The notes below the pieces were generated by a model. The model worked only from the letters and a program-made list of their open reading frames with translations, did not search any database and was not told where the DNA came from. The translations under genes and the position numbers were made by a program. From Methylophaga muralis (GTDB lineage Bacteria > Pseudomonadota > Gammaproteobacteria > Nitrosococcales > Methylophagaceae), in assembly GCF_001720165.1 (NCBI RefSeq), contig NZ_MCRI01000009.1, forward strand, positions 16,817-80,816: DNA of 64,000 nt. The letters run 5' to 3'. Below, one piece after another: positions 18,120 to 27,716 of the stretch (positions within the stretch are counted from its first letter, which is position 1; the number at the start of each line of letters is the position of its first letter).

Positions 18120-18659
18120 GTGCCCTGCAGGATGTTTTCGACTTTTCAGCGGTTAATTTTTCTTATGATATTTTTGCCTACGCAGGTTATTGCCGATCAA
18201 ATCATTATTTTCCGGCATGCACTTGCGCCTGGTGTAGGCGACCCTGAAGGGTTTGAACTGAAAAATTGTCAGACCCAACGAAATTTGTCTGAGCAAGGTC
18301 GTCAGCAAGCCATCGAGATGGGCAATAAACTGCGGCAAATGGGTGTTAAAGAGGCAGAAGTGTTTTCCAGTGAATGGTGTCGTTGTCTTGAAACAGCTGA
18401 ATTATTAGGCTTTGGTTCACCACAAAAACTGCAGGCTTTGAATTCATTTTTTCATCCAATCAATCGAGGTTTGAAAGACCAGTTTCTGCAAGACTGGCAG
18501 GCACATATTGTGGAGTATAAAACCGATAAGCCGCGCATCTATATCACTCATCAAGTCAATATTTCTGGTCTGTTAGACACATTCATGTCTTCCGGTGAAG
18601 GTTTGATAGTTGGAGTCAATGTGACTGGAGATATTGAGGTCATATCAATTTTGCAATGA
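18120..18659 (+). CDS. Periplasmic histidine-phosphatase-superfamily protein
   Basis: The product is 179 aa from GTG 18120, or 175 aa from ATG 18132; neither start has a strong ribosome-binding site. It has a signal peptide of about 26 residues ending IADQ. The histidine phosphatase core reads FRHALAPG (in place of RHG), RNLSEQGRQQA, SSEWCRCLETA and the second catalytic histidine in YITHQVNIS. Two cysteines in ELKNCQ and WCRC may matter for stability in the periplasm. The substrate is unknown. Confidence 0.75.
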   Translation: MPCRMFSTFQRLIFLMIFLPTQVIADQIIIFRHALAPGVGDPEGFELKNCQTQRNLSEQGRQQAIEMGNKLRQMGVKEAEVFSSEWCRCLETAELLGFGSPQKLQALNSFFHPINRGLKDQFLQDWQAHIVEYKTDKPRIYITHQVNISGLLDTFMSSGEGLIVGVNVTGDIEVISILQ

Positions 18660-18813
18660 ACCCTTAAGGCCTGTTAGAGTCATTAAAAGGGACATCATTA
18701 TCAGTCTAGTCTCTGAAATCATCGCTATTCTGTAAAAAACTACCTGCATTATCTTCAAGCCTGTATGGCCGACAATCAGATATAAACAATCAAATAGAGG
18801 AGATCTCGGCATC

Positions 18814-21124
18814 GTGAGGATTTTTGATTTGAAATGGAAGTTCAGCTTATTTCTGCTGACAACATTGTTATTAAGCATCAGTGCGACGGAAATCGTTGTT
18901 GCTGAAACTACTGCCACAACAAATAACCAGGCACATTATTCGGCATTGGCCGATACACTGGAAAACGAGCAATCGCGAGAAAAACTCATTGCTGAATTAC
19001 GTGATTTGGCTGCGGCAGCTGGAACAATGGAGCAAGATGCTGAATCAGTCAACTTAGTGGCTCAACCTACTTTTGCCAGGCAGATTGCTAATAAAACCCA
19101 ATCAATTGCTCAGGAGATTGTTTCGACAATTGGCGCAGGATTTTCAGCCTTATCTTCTATTGGTTCAGGAGACGAAAGTACATTTGACCTGCAGCATATG
19201 CTGGATGAGATTTTCATGCTGTTAATGGTCATTGCCAGCACATTATTAATGTTTTATGTGCTGCGTAGTTTAGCTCGTCACGCCTTTCGACGAGCCAATA
19301 ACTGGGCGGAAGCGGATGGAGAGTATCCGGTTTTCGAAAAATCAGTGCCATCTTATTAGCAGCCGTAGTTGATTTATTGACGGTTGCTTTGGCCTGGGTA
19401 GCCGGTTATGCCGTGGCATTGTTTGCCATTGGCAGCAACGGTGAGATGAATGTCAGTCAGTCGTTGTTTCTAAATGCGTTTTTAGCAATTGAAATTTTCA
19501 AAGTGATATTACGCACGGTATTTGCCGGTCGTGATGATGCTTTACGTTTGTTGCCAATCTCAGCAGAAAGTGCAACCTACTGGCATATCTGGTTGACACG
19601 TCTGACCAACTTCATTGGTTATGGCATGTTACTGGTAGTGCCATTAGTTAACCTGAACATTAACCCTGTGGTGGGGCAATTAGTAAGCGTGCTGGTGGTA
19701 TTAAGTGCCTTTATTTATGCGGTTGTGGTCATCATGCAAAACCGCATTTCAGTTAAACAGCGATTGTTATTCCATGCCCAACAGGCTACGTTTAGTTTTT
19801 CCCGTGTCAGTCTTGGCATCCTGGCGCGAAGCTGGCATGTTTTGGGTATTGTGTATTTTGCCGTGTTAGCTACCACCTTGCTATTGCGTCCGGAAGATGC
19901 TTTGCCGATGATGCTAAAAGCTACGTTCCAGACCATTCTGGCATTAGTAATTGGTGGTGTAGTGGCAAAATTCATGGCCAAAACCATTGGCCGTCCAGTG
20001 CATGTTTCCGATGATTTACGGATGCGTTTTCCTTTGCTGGAAGAGCGGGTCAATGGTTTCGTGCCAAACATTTATAAAACTCTGCGAATTTTGTTAGTCA
20101 TTATTGTTGCAGCCGTGATTCTGGATGCCTGGGGTATTTTCAGTCTTTCGGCATGGCTGGCTTCCGATGCGGGGATGCATACTATCGGCACAGTCATTAG
20201 TGTTGCGGCGATCCTGCTTGGTGCAATGGCAATCTGGATCGGCTTAGCCAGCTGGATTGAACATCGTCTTAATCCTAATGATGAAACCCAATTGCCTACG
20301 GCCAGAGCCAAGACATTACTGACGATTTTCCGTAATGCAGCGGCAATAGCTTGATTATCATGACGGTGATGATTGTGCTGGCAGAGATTGGCGTCAATAT
20401 CGGACCGTTATTGGCTGGTGCCGGTGTACTGGGTCTGGCAATAGGTTTTGGTGCCCAGAAACTGGTGCAGGATGTGATTACTGGTGTGTTTATTCAAATG
20501 GAAAATGCCATTAATACCGGTGATATTGTCACTGCTAGTGGCATTACCGGTACCGCTGAAAAACTCACTATTCGTTCGTTAGGCTTACGTGATTTGTCCG
20601 GTACTTATCACATGATTCCGTTTTCATCAGTTGATACCGTGTCCAACTTTATGCGTGAATTTGCCTACCATGTGGGTGAGTACGGTGTTGCCTATCGTGA
20701 GGATACTGATCAAGTGATTGTGCATCTGCGCGAAGCATTTGCAGAGTTGATGGCGGATCCGGAGCAGCGTGAAAAAATTCTGGTGGATGAACTGGAAGTG
20801 CATGGCGTGACAGCCTTGGCGGATAGCTCGGTGAATATTCGGGTAAGAATCAAAACATTGCCGGGTACCCAATGGGGTGTTGGCCGTGCTTATAACCGCT
20901 TGGTCAAGCAGCATCTGGATGCGGCAGGAATCGAAATCCCATTCCCGCATATGACCATTTACTTTGGACAGGATAAAGATGGTTCGGCACCGCCGGCCCC
21001 ATTAAAAATGGTGGGCGGTTCTGACCAAGCTATTCAGCTTGAACAGAAACCTGAAAAAACAGATAACTCAAAATCTTCAAAAGCCAATCCCAAAGATAAA
21101 GAAGATTTTGACGAAGAGCATTAG
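18814..21124 (+). pseudogene. YbiO-like mechanosensitive channel (MscS superfamily), two frameshifts
   Basis: Three consecutive frames spell one protein of about 770 aa. First comes a signal-peptide-led periplasmic domain (18814 to about 19335). Next are transmembrane helices from DLLTVALAW to FRNAAAI (about 19335-20345). Last is the MscS pore and beta domain (from about 20345) with GPLLAGAGVLGLAIGFGAQ, ending in an acidic tail. The first break is explained by loss of one T in a short T-run near 19331-19334 and the second by loss of one base near 20349-20350. The architecture matches the large YbiO/YjeP-type channels that relieve osmotic pressure. Coding quality on both sides of each break is intact, so this is a recent lesion or a sequence error. 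The GTG start has GAGGAG upstream. Confidence 0.85.
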
Positions 21125-21137
21125 GCTTTAATTGAAG

Positions 21138-21168
21138 CACCCTGCTGAGAGCAGCAGGGTGTTTTTTT
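21138..21168 (+). terminator. Intrinsic terminator after the mechanosensitive channel gene
   Basis: CACCCTGCTG pairs with CAGCAGGGTG around a 4-nt loop, followed by seven T. It also separates the convergent gene ending at 21171. Confidence 0.92.
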
Positions 21169-21170
21169 AT

Positions 21171-22025
21171 CTAACCACTGATGCGTTGCCGAATCAGGTG
21201 TTGCATATTGCGCGGGCCGGTACAGTTATCACATTCATTTAGAGCCTTTTGCAAAGCGGAATCAGCTGCCTGGTAATCCTGTTTTAAATACAGCAGCGTG
21301 GCGGTCATCAACGGGGCATTTTGATAATTATCCAACAGATCATCGAACACCAATTGCAAACCGGGGTCGGCGCTGAAATAACGCAATTCACGAGTATCAG
21401 CCTTTAAAGCTAAATCTAATGCCCAAACAGCCTTCTCCGGTTCTCCTTGTAATGCCGTCGCCAAGGCGAAGCCAATTTGTGGCAGAGAAGCATGGGGATT
21501 TTTACTCGATTGTGCTTTAAAAGCGTTGATGGCATTAGCTGCTTCATAACGCGATAACGCTTCCCAACCATCCGCAATGGCATGACGGGGTAGAGCGTTC
21601 GTTTGTGTCACCACATTAGGTCGACTACTGGCATAGCTTCTGACTGGAGCAACGGTTTGATAACTTTGTGAGTAAATTAGTGGCGCTACGATGGTGATGT
21701 TACTGCCTCGATAGCCGTAATAACCTGAGCGATGGCGTGGCCGGGTGGTGTCGTAATGCCGATAGTGAGGTTTGTACATGGGGTAGCGATGACGATTCAG
21801 TCGCGGATCCAGTCCAAAAGAACGATGGCCCGTAATACCAGCTGAGGGATGGCGATAATGGCGGTGACCTGAGAAACCAGAATGAGGTCGATGATGCAGA
21901 TTCTGGCCGAGTTGCACATTGACCGACACATCTGCATAACTGGTTTGGCTTGGCATTAAAACCATTAAACCGGCCAGCAGTATGGTGGTAAATAGAGGGA
22001 TAAACAGAGTTTTTAATAATGACAT
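21171..22025 (-). CDS. Secreted His/Tyr/Arg-rich protein with TPR-like C-terminus
   Basis: This 284-aa product starts at ATG 22025, which has GAGGT 8 nt upstream. The signal peptide ends near SYADVSV. Residues 40-110 are extremely rich in H, R, Y, S and P (for example HRHYRHPSAG). The C-terminal half, about 145-284, looks like tetratricopeptide repeats (DGWEALSRYEAANAINAFK and later ALNECDNCTG). The composition suggests surface or metal binding, but that is inference. No named family was recognised. Confidence 0.65.
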   Translation of the reverse strand: MSLLKTLFIPLFTTILLAGLMVLMPSQTSYADVSVNVQLGQNLHHRPHSGFSGHRHYRHPSAGITGHRSFGLDPRLNRHRYPMYKPHYRHYDTTRPRHRSGYYGYRGSNITIVAPLIYSQSYQTVAPVRSYASSRPNVVTQTNALPRHAIADGWEALSRYEAANAINAFKAQSSKNPHASLPQIGFALATALQGEPEKAVWALDLALKADTRELRYFSADPGLQLVFDDLLDNYQNAPLMTATLLYLKQDYQAADSALQKALNECDNCTGPRNMQHLIRQRISG

Positions 22026-22174
22026 AGCCATTACCTCGCAATTGGCTGGCTGATGCAAATCAGACTATCCGTCAGATAGTTGGTTCAATGCCAGAGATCG
22101 AAACTCAGGTAAAGCAATGTTTCAGCGAGCTTTTTGGTATCATGCTCGCTTTCTTTCCTTCTTTAAAGCTCCCC

Positions 22175-23556
22175 ATGTCTGCTACTGATTTTTCATCGTT
22201 AAATTTACCTGCTGAACAACTGGCCGTTCTTGATTCACTTGGTTATAAGCAAATGACTGCTGTCCAGGCACAAAGCCTGCCGTTAATTCTGCAAGGCAAG
22301 GATGTCATTGCTCAAGCCAAAACCGGCAGTGGTAAAACGGCTGCCTTTGGTATTGGTCTGTTACAAAACATCCAACCGGATTTCTTTGCTGTTCAAGCGC
22401 TGATTATTTGTCCAACCCGAGAGCTAGCCGATCAGGTCGGTAAAGAATTACGTCGTCTGGGTCGTGGTATACCGAATCTTAAACTGGTGATGTTATGTGG
22501 TGGTAAACCTCTGGGTCCACAAATTGCGTCATTAGAATACGGCGCACATATCGTCGTTGGTACACCGGGGCGAATTCAGGATCACCTTAAAAAATCCACA
22601 CTCAAATTGAATAAAGTCAAAACCGTGGTGCTGGATGAAGCTGATCGCATGTTGGATATGGGCTTTGTTGATGCGATGCAGGAAATCATTGGTCAGACGC
22701 CAAGCTCCAGACAAACCTTACTGTTTTCCGCGACGTTTCCCGACGGTATCAAACAGATCAGTCGCACTATTCAGCGGGAACCGACAAGAATTACTGTTGA
22801 GTCACAACACCAGCAAACGGTTATTGATCAGCTGTTTTATGAAATCAAAAAAAATGAACGTAACAATGCTTTGATCATGTTATTTCAGCACTATAAACCT
22901 AAGAATGCCATTGTGTTCTGCCACACCAAAATACAATGTGATGAAGTCGCTGAGATGCTAAGAAATAAAAAAATCGATGCTCAGCCGATTCATGGTGATT
23001 TGGAACAACGTGAACGGGATCAGGTTTTAGTTCGCTTCGCCAATCAGAGCTGTCCGGTATTAGTTGCTACTGATGTGGCCGCACGCGGTCTGGATATCAA
23101 AGCGATTGAAATGGTGATCAATTATGAATTACCACGTGATCCGGAAGTGTATATCCATCGTATTGGTCGAACTGGTCGGGCAGGGGAGTCTGGCTTGGCA
23201 ATGAGTCTGGTGGCCGAAGCTGAAGTGCACGCATGCTGGCGATTGAGAAATATCAGAAGAAACCATGTCGCTGTGATGTGCCAGCTTCGCTGGATCGTGA
23301 TGATAGTTTTACCCTTGAAGCCGAAATGGTGACCATACAGCTAGATGCAGGCCGTAAAAACAAACTTCGTCCCGGGGATATTCTGGGTGCCTTGACTGGC
23401 GATGCGGGTTTGGACGGAGCCGATATTGGCAAAATTGATATCTTTGATATGTCGAGTTATGTAGCGGTAAGCAAATCAGCCTTGCGTCAGGCAATGAATT
23501 ATCTGGCGGATGGCAAAGTCAAAGGCCGTGCTATTCGCGCTCGAAAGATTCGTTAA
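22175..23556 (+). pseudogene. dbpA: ATP-dependent RNA helicase DbpA with a frameshift near the C-terminal domain
   Basis: The frame from 22175 (MSATDFSSLNL, as in E. coli DbpA) carries Q-motif, AKTGSGKTAAFG (Walker A), PTRELADQ, DEAD, SAT, ATDVAARGLDI and HRIGRTGRAG. It then loses frame at about 23228-23233. The +1 frame from there restores the DbpA C-terminal RNA-binding domain (LRPGDILGALTGDAGLDGADIGKI) to 23556. Reading GTGCAC-GC as GTGCACCGC would rejoin them, so one base is missing. DbpA is activated by 23S rRNA helix 92 during 50S assembly through this domain, so a real frameshift would abolish specificity. An in-frame extension upstream to 22088 is possible but lacks family support. 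Confidence 0.9.
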
Positions 23557-23639
23557 ACTTTGTGAGGATTTAGTTTGTAGTCCTTGATTTGATAATGAAA
23601 ACAGATACCCTTTGAGTTAAATCCTTAACGAGTTTTGCT

Positions 23640-24578
23640 ATGACTGACTTGATAAACGATGTCCCTACAGTAAACGATGTTTACAAAACTCTGCTGGAAT
23701 CGACCAAAGCGATTCCGTGGAAAATTGACTGGGCAACATTGCAATTTACCTATATCGGTCCGCAGATTGAGGAATTGCTGGGCTGGGAACCGGCTAGCTG
23801 GCAAACAGTTGAAGACTGGGCGACTCGAATGCACCCTGAAGATCGTCAGTGGGTAGTCGATTATTGTGTTTCGCAGTCTCAATCCGGTATCGATCACGAA
23901 GCAGATTATCGGGCCCTGAACAAAAGCGGGGACTATGTGTGGATCCGTGATGTAGTCCATGTGGTGCGAAAACAAAATGGTCAAGTAGATTCATTAATCG
24001 GGTTTATGTTTGATATCACCGAGCGTAAAAAAACCGAACAGGAACTGTTCAAGCTTCAAAAAGAGTTGGAAGAACTGTCTTTCAAAGATGGCTTGACCGG
24101 TGTAGCAAATCGTCGAATGTTTGATAATGTTATTGAAACCGAATGGCTTAAGGCTCGGCAGAATAAACAGCCCTTGTCATTGATCGTTATTGATATCGAT
24201 TTTTTCAAAGAATATAACGATTGTTATGGTCATTTGCAGGGTGATGATTGTCTGAAGCAGGTTGCTACAACCTTGAATAATGTTGCCGCACGATCCCGGG
24301 ATTTTTTTGGACGCTTTGGTGGCGAAGAGTTTGTGATGTTGTTACCGGAAACAGATAATAATGCCGCCTGGTCCATAGCAGAGCGTTGTCGGCAGGCACT
24401 TTTCAAAAAACAGATTCCTCACGACCGCTCAAAAGTCAGTCAATTGCTCACCATCAGTCTTGGAGTCAGTACCATGATCCCATCGATAAATGATGAGCAT
24501 AATGAATTGATCGATAGAGCAGATAAACAGCTCTATCAGGCCAAGCAAAAAGGCCGCAACTGCATTCAGTCTGCTTAA
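23640..24578 (+). CDS. PAS-GGDEF diguanylate cyclase
   Basis: This 312-aa cytoplasmic protein has a PAS fold (about residues 15-130) with PAC-like YVWIRDVVHVV and FDITERKKTEQEL. A short coiled linker follows, then a GGDEF domain with an active-site GGEEF. The allosteric I-site RxxD is present as RSRD five residues before the active site, so product inhibition is expected. It should make cyclic di-GMP in response to a signal sensed by the PAS domain. It ends 4 nt from the convergent persulfide dioxygenase, with no terminator between. Confidence 0.93.
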   Translation: MTDLINDVPTVNDVYKTLLESTKAIPWKIDWATLQFTYIGPQIEELLGWEPASWQTVEDWATRMHPEDRQWVVDYCVSQSQSGIDHEADYRALNKSGDYVWIRDVVHVVRKQNGQVDSLIGFMFDITERKKTEQELFKLQKELEELSFKDGLTGVANRRMFDNVIETEWLKARQNKQPLSLIVIDIDFFKEYNDCYGHLQGDDCLKQVATTLNNVAARSRDFFGRFGGEEFVMLLPETDNNAAWSIAERCRQALFKKQIPHDRSKVSQLLTISLGVSTMIPSINDEHNELIDRADKQLYQAKQKGRNCIQSA

Positions 24579-24582
24579 CGAA

Positions 24583-25278
24583 TCAAAGATTGCCGCAGGC
24601 GCGATTCGCTGGCACAGCCACATCCATCATTTTCGGATTGGGCAAATTCAGGTTATCCATGATTTTTTTGTATTCAATAACATCTTTCACTTGTAAGCGC
24701 GGGTTATGTTGGCGTTCTTCACCGATGGTGCTGACCATCCAGCCTTTATAATCATGCGCCGGATAGACCCAAGTTTCCTCTGGAAATTTCAATAACTTGT
24801 CGAACAGACTGTTGTATTGATCTATGGCACTGCCATTTTGAAAATCCGTTCGACCAGTGCCACGAATCAATAAAGTATCGCCAGTGAACAGATATTGTTG
24901 CCCTTCATGGTTCAATACAAAGCTGTAAGAATCATCAGTATGTCCAGGCGTGTGTAAGGCGGTGAGCACAATTTTCCCCACCACGACTTCACTGCCATCA
25001 TGAAAACTGTCGTTGGCACATGAAGAATTTGCCTGTTGTCCCATATAGGTTTCACACCCGGTAAGTTCACGCAGTTTGCCAAGCGCCGTAATGTGATCAG
25101 CATGAGTATGCGTATCCATCGCCACTTTGAGCGTTAAACCAAATTCGTTTAATAAGCGTATATAGCTTTCCGTTTCGTCAATCACCGGATCAATTAATAC
25201 AGCTTGTTTGGTATCGGTATCTGCAATCAAATAACTGTAGGTAGATGAGTTTTTTTCAAAAAGTTGTCTGAATAACAT
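24583..25278 (-). CDS. Persulfide dioxygenase (ETHE1-like metallo-beta-lactamase fold)
   Basis: This 231-aa protein has the metal motif THTHADH (H57, H59, D61, H62), HTPGHTDDS, FTGDTLLIRGTGRTDF and PAHDY, the signature of glutathione persulfide dioxygenases. The non-heme iron enzyme oxidises GSSH to sulfite and GSH. It is the last gene of a BigR-like repressor operon with a rhodanese and a TauE-type sulfite/sulfonate exporter, a coherent sulfide-detoxification set. Confidence 0.92.
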   Translation of the reverse strand: MLFRQLFEKNSSTYSYLIADTDTKQAVLIDPVIDETESYIRLLNEFGLTLKVAMDTHTHADHITALGKLRELTGCETYMGQQANSSCANDSFHDGSEVVVGKIVLTALHTPGHTDDSYSFVLNHEGQQYLFTGDTLLIRGTGRTDFQNGSAIDQYNSLFDKLLKFPEETWVYPAHDYKGWMVSTIGEERQHNPRLQVKDVIEYKKIMDNLNLPNPKMMDVAVPANRACGNL

Positions 25279-25293
25279 ACTGATGATTTGCTC

Positions 25294-26118
25294 CTATGTT
25301 GTATGCAGAAAAAACAGCGTTATGGCCATTATTAATAGGGCGATGGCAAAGATTTTTTGTAAAAGGGCATTGGCTATTTTGTGACTGATAAGTTGACCCG
25401 CGTACATACCGGCCAGTCCTCCGGTAATCAGCCAGGCCAGTGATTCAAATGGGAGATAATTGATCTGTCCAAACGTGAGATGTGAAATAAACCCTGTACT
25501 GCTGATCACAGCGATAACAATCAAAGATGTACTGACGGCCTGTATCATGCTGACCTGGCTCAGTAACAGCAGTAACGGAATAATTAAAAAACCGCCTCCC
25601 ACACCAAATAAACCGGATAACAAGCCAACCAAAAAGCCGCCCAGCAATAATCCACTCATGCAGCGTGGGCGTAATTGAAATTCTCCGGTCGGACTAAACT
25701 TACACAGCACGCCGGTGGCGTTTTGCAATGATAGATGGCTGCTTCGAACTACTTTGCTGGCTTCCGGCATTGTTGTTGCTGAAACCCACATGCGAATAGC
25801 GATAATGACTGCCAACAGGCTAAATCCAGTCACCAGAACCGTCTCACTTAACCTGATGGCTAACATTTGTCCTAACGGAGCCCCCAACATTCCGCTAACG
25901 GCTAATAAAGCAGCTGGTTTCCATAAAATCGTTTGATTACTGAAATTTCGGGCACTGCCATACAAGGTAACCGCAGCAACGGCAGCTAACGATAACGTTA
26001 CGGCCTGATGGATTGAAACGCCGCCCAGCATAATCAGTAATGGCACAGCAAACACTGAACCACCAGCCCCGGTAAGGCCAAGCAATAAACCAATCACAAT
26101 GCCAATTATCAGCAACAT
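25294..26118 (-). CDS. TauE/SafE-family sulfite exporter
   Basis: This 274-aa protein has about eight hydrophobic helices in two repeats, each with a glycine-rich start: LLLGLTGAGGSVFAVPLL near residue 11 and LLSGLFGVGGGFLIIPLL near 170. TauE/SafE permeases export sulfite or related sulfur anions, which suits the product of the adjacent persulfide dioxygenase. It lies 5 bp after the rhodanese gene. Confidence 0.9.
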   Translation of the reverse strand: MLLIIGIVIGLLLGLTGAGGSVFAVPLLIMLGGVSIHQAVTLSLAAVAAVTLYGSARNFSNQTILWKPAALLAVSGMLGAPLGQMLAIRLSETVLVTGFSLLAVIIAIRMWVSATTMPEASKVVRSSHLSLQNATGVLCKFSPTGEFQLRPRCMSGLLLGGFLVGLLSGLFGVGGGFLIIPLLLLLSQVSMIQAVSTSLIVIAVISSTGFISHLTFGQINYLPFESLAWLITGGLAGMYAGQLISHKIANALLQKIFAIALLIMAITLFFLHTT

Positions 26119-26123
26119 CGAGA

Positions 26124-26657
26124 TTATTTATTCCAGGGCATTTTTGCGATGATTAAGCCCATTGCACAGCTATCGGTAATACCAGAAAACATCAGACCAG
26201 CGCCGACAAATCCTGACAAGGCAAACCAGGCTGAATGCACAGCAAATCCAAGAATTACGCCGCCTAATACCAAACCTCCCGCAGCAATGCGAACTTGGCG
26301 TTCGATAGAAATAGCTTTTCCCTGTGTGATCACCCAGTCAGCATTCATCTTCTCAACGGCCTGAATACCGCCCTCAATCACCACTAACGATTGGGAAACT
26401 TGCCCATCAATCTGTTTGGCGGCAGTTTCGGCACGTCGTCCTGAATGACATAACAGGTAGATCTTTTCCGGTTGTGTTGTTTGCTGGTTAATTACCTGTT
26501 GGAATGATTCCGTGGTGAAGCTCTGCAATGGCAAATGAATGGCGCTGGGTAAAGCTTTTGCCTTTAGCTCGGCAGTGGTTCTGACATCGACAATGCATAG
26601 ATCGGCGGGGGTATTATTTAAAAACACAGATTTGGGTTTTTCGATGGAATAACTCAT
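26124..26657 (-). CDS. YgaP-like rhodanese with C-terminal membrane hairpin
   Basis: This 177-aa protein from ATG 26657 has an N-terminal rhodanese domain with active-site loop CHSGRRAET. The C-terminus carries a DUF2892-like pair of transmembrane helices (about 120-165), as in E. coli YgaP. The start overlaps the repressor stop (ATGA), so translation is coupled; GGAG lies 7-8 nt upstream. It should move sulfane sulfur at the inner membrane. Confidence 0.9.
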   Translation of the reverse strand: MSYSIEKPKSVFLNNTPADLCIVDVRTTAELKAKALPSAIHLPLQSFTTESFQQVINQQTTQPEKIYLLCHSGRRAETAAKQIDGQVSQSLVVIEGGIQAVEKMNADWVITQGKAISIERQVRIAAGGLVLGGVILGFAVHSAWFALSGFVGAGLMFSGITDSCAMGLIIAKMPWNK

Positions 26658-27004
26658 GATTTTTCTCCACATGAAGAAGTTTGATATTCAGGACAGTACA
26701 GAGATTGCAAAACGGCGATGATGCGCAGCGCGGCATCGCCATTAAGCCGGTAATAGACGGTTTGCGAATCTTTGCGTGTTTTGACTAATTCAGCATGACG
26801 CAGACTGGCAAGGTGCTGTGATAATGCTGACTGACTGAGCGGTACCAGATGATTTATTTCACTGACGGCCAGCTCCTGGTTTCCCAATGCACATAAGATC
26901 ATCAGCCGGTGCTCGTTGCTCATTTGCTTCAGCAAATCAGCCGCTTTTTTGGCATGGGTTTGCATCTCGTGCATATCAGGAAAAGATTGGGGAGCTGTGC
27001 TCAT
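26654..27004 (-). CDS. ArsR-family persulfide-responsive repressor (BigR/SqrR-like)
   Basis: This 116-aa winged-helix protein has the recognition region LSQSALSQHLASLR. Two cysteines, C38 in LMILCALG and C104 in SLYCPEY, are 66 residues apart, as C41 and C107 are in SqrR, where they form a tetrasulfide when persulfides are sensed. That pair and the operon (rhodanese, sulfite exporter, persulfide dioxygenase) point to a sulfide sensor and not an arsenic or metal sensor. A third cysteine, C112, lies in the tail. The start MSTAPQ is preferred to an ATG five codons earlier. Confidence 0.88.
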   Translation of the reverse strand: MSTAPQSFPDMHEMQTHAKKAADLLKQMSNEHRLMILCALGNQELAVSEINHLVPLSQSALSQHLASLRHAELVKTRKDSQTVYYRLNGDAALRIIAVLQSLYCPEYQTSSCGEKS

Positions 27005-27046
27005 GGTGTGTCCTTGCAAAAAATATGAAGCAAGTATATCAGTGTT

Positions 27047-27072
27047 ATCTAAATTAGATAGATCTAAATTAG
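27047..27072 (-). promoter_or_regulatory. Candidate operator of the sulfide-responsive repressor
   Basis: ATCTAAATTAG occurs twice (27047-27057 and 27062-27072), 15 bp apart, and the first copy extends to the near-palindrome ATCTAAATTAGAT. It is 43-68 nt upstream of the repressor start, where autoregulation by an ArsR protein would act. Confidence 0.55.
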
Positions 27073-27128
27073 TAGTTGATGATGTTTAATGCTGATGTCT
27101 GAATAATTAATGGGGCAACTGAAAGGAA

Positions 27129-27151
27129 AGCTGGCGTTCAGGGCGCCAGCT
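27129..27151 (-). terminator. Intrinsic terminator of the YbaK-type gene
   Basis: AGCTGGCG pairs with CGCCAGCT around a 7-nt loop; on the minus strand the tail reads TTCCTTTC, a weak U-tract. Confidence 0.7.
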
Positions 27152-27160
27152 GTTAAAGTT

Positions 27161-27658
27161 TTAGTCTATTTTTACGAATTCGCTGACGGGTATGTCTGAC
27201 ATGACTTTTTGTAGATCATTGCCGCTTAATGCCAGTGCATAGCCTAAAACGCCACTGCCAATAATCACCTGATCGAATTGAAATGCACTGTTATCAGCTA
27301 AAACCGTAACTGTTTCAGGCAAAGCAATGGGAGGAACGGCACCGACTACATAACCAGTGGCTTCTGAGACTTCATCAAACTCAGCCATACGCAGTTTTTT
27401 CTCGCCAAGTTGCTTACGAAGTGCAGCCCAATCGGCACGTCCACCACCGGCTACTGCCAGCAGGCAAAAAAGACCCGAACCGGTTTTAAATAACAGACTG
27501 CGAACCACGGAATTGGGATCACGACCCTGACTAGACAGTAACTCTTCCAGATTACGGATTGGTTTTTTATCTTCACTTAGTGGTATTTCAACCACTTCGA
27601 AGGTAACAGCGTGCTGAGTTAATAATTCAGTGACTGGCGAGCTGATAGTCTGGCTCAT
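27161..27658 (-). CDS. YbaK/EbsC-family aminoacyl-tRNA deacylase
   Basis: This 165-aa protein has the YbaK/ProX fold: RSLLFKTGSGLFCLLAVAGGGRAD in the first half, then VVGAVPPIALP and QVIIGSGVLGYALAL. Such proteins hydrolyse mischarged aminoacyl-tRNA in trans. The ATG at 27658 follows GGAG by 5 nt and is preferred to the longer frame. The catalytic lysine of the family would be the K in LLFKTGSG. Confidence 0.82.
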   Translation of the reverse strand: MSQTISSPVTELLTQHAVTFEVVEIPLSEDKKPIRNLEELLSSQGRDPNSVVRSLLFKTGSGLFCLLAVAGGGRADWAALRKQLGEKKLRMAEFDEVSEATGYVVGAVPPIALPETVTVLADNSAFQFDQVIIGSGVLGYALALSGNDLQKVMSDIPVSEFVKID

Positions 27659-27716
27659 GGATTCTCCATCAAGTTGATTCAAAAATATTTACTGTAAGGA
27701 TTTATCACTGAAACTG

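Noticed and set aside
21700..22041. 113-aa frame overlapping the His/Tyr/Arg-rich gene
   Set aside because: Alternative frame of a repetitive region; the other frame has a signal peptide, ribosome-binding site and TPR-like domain.
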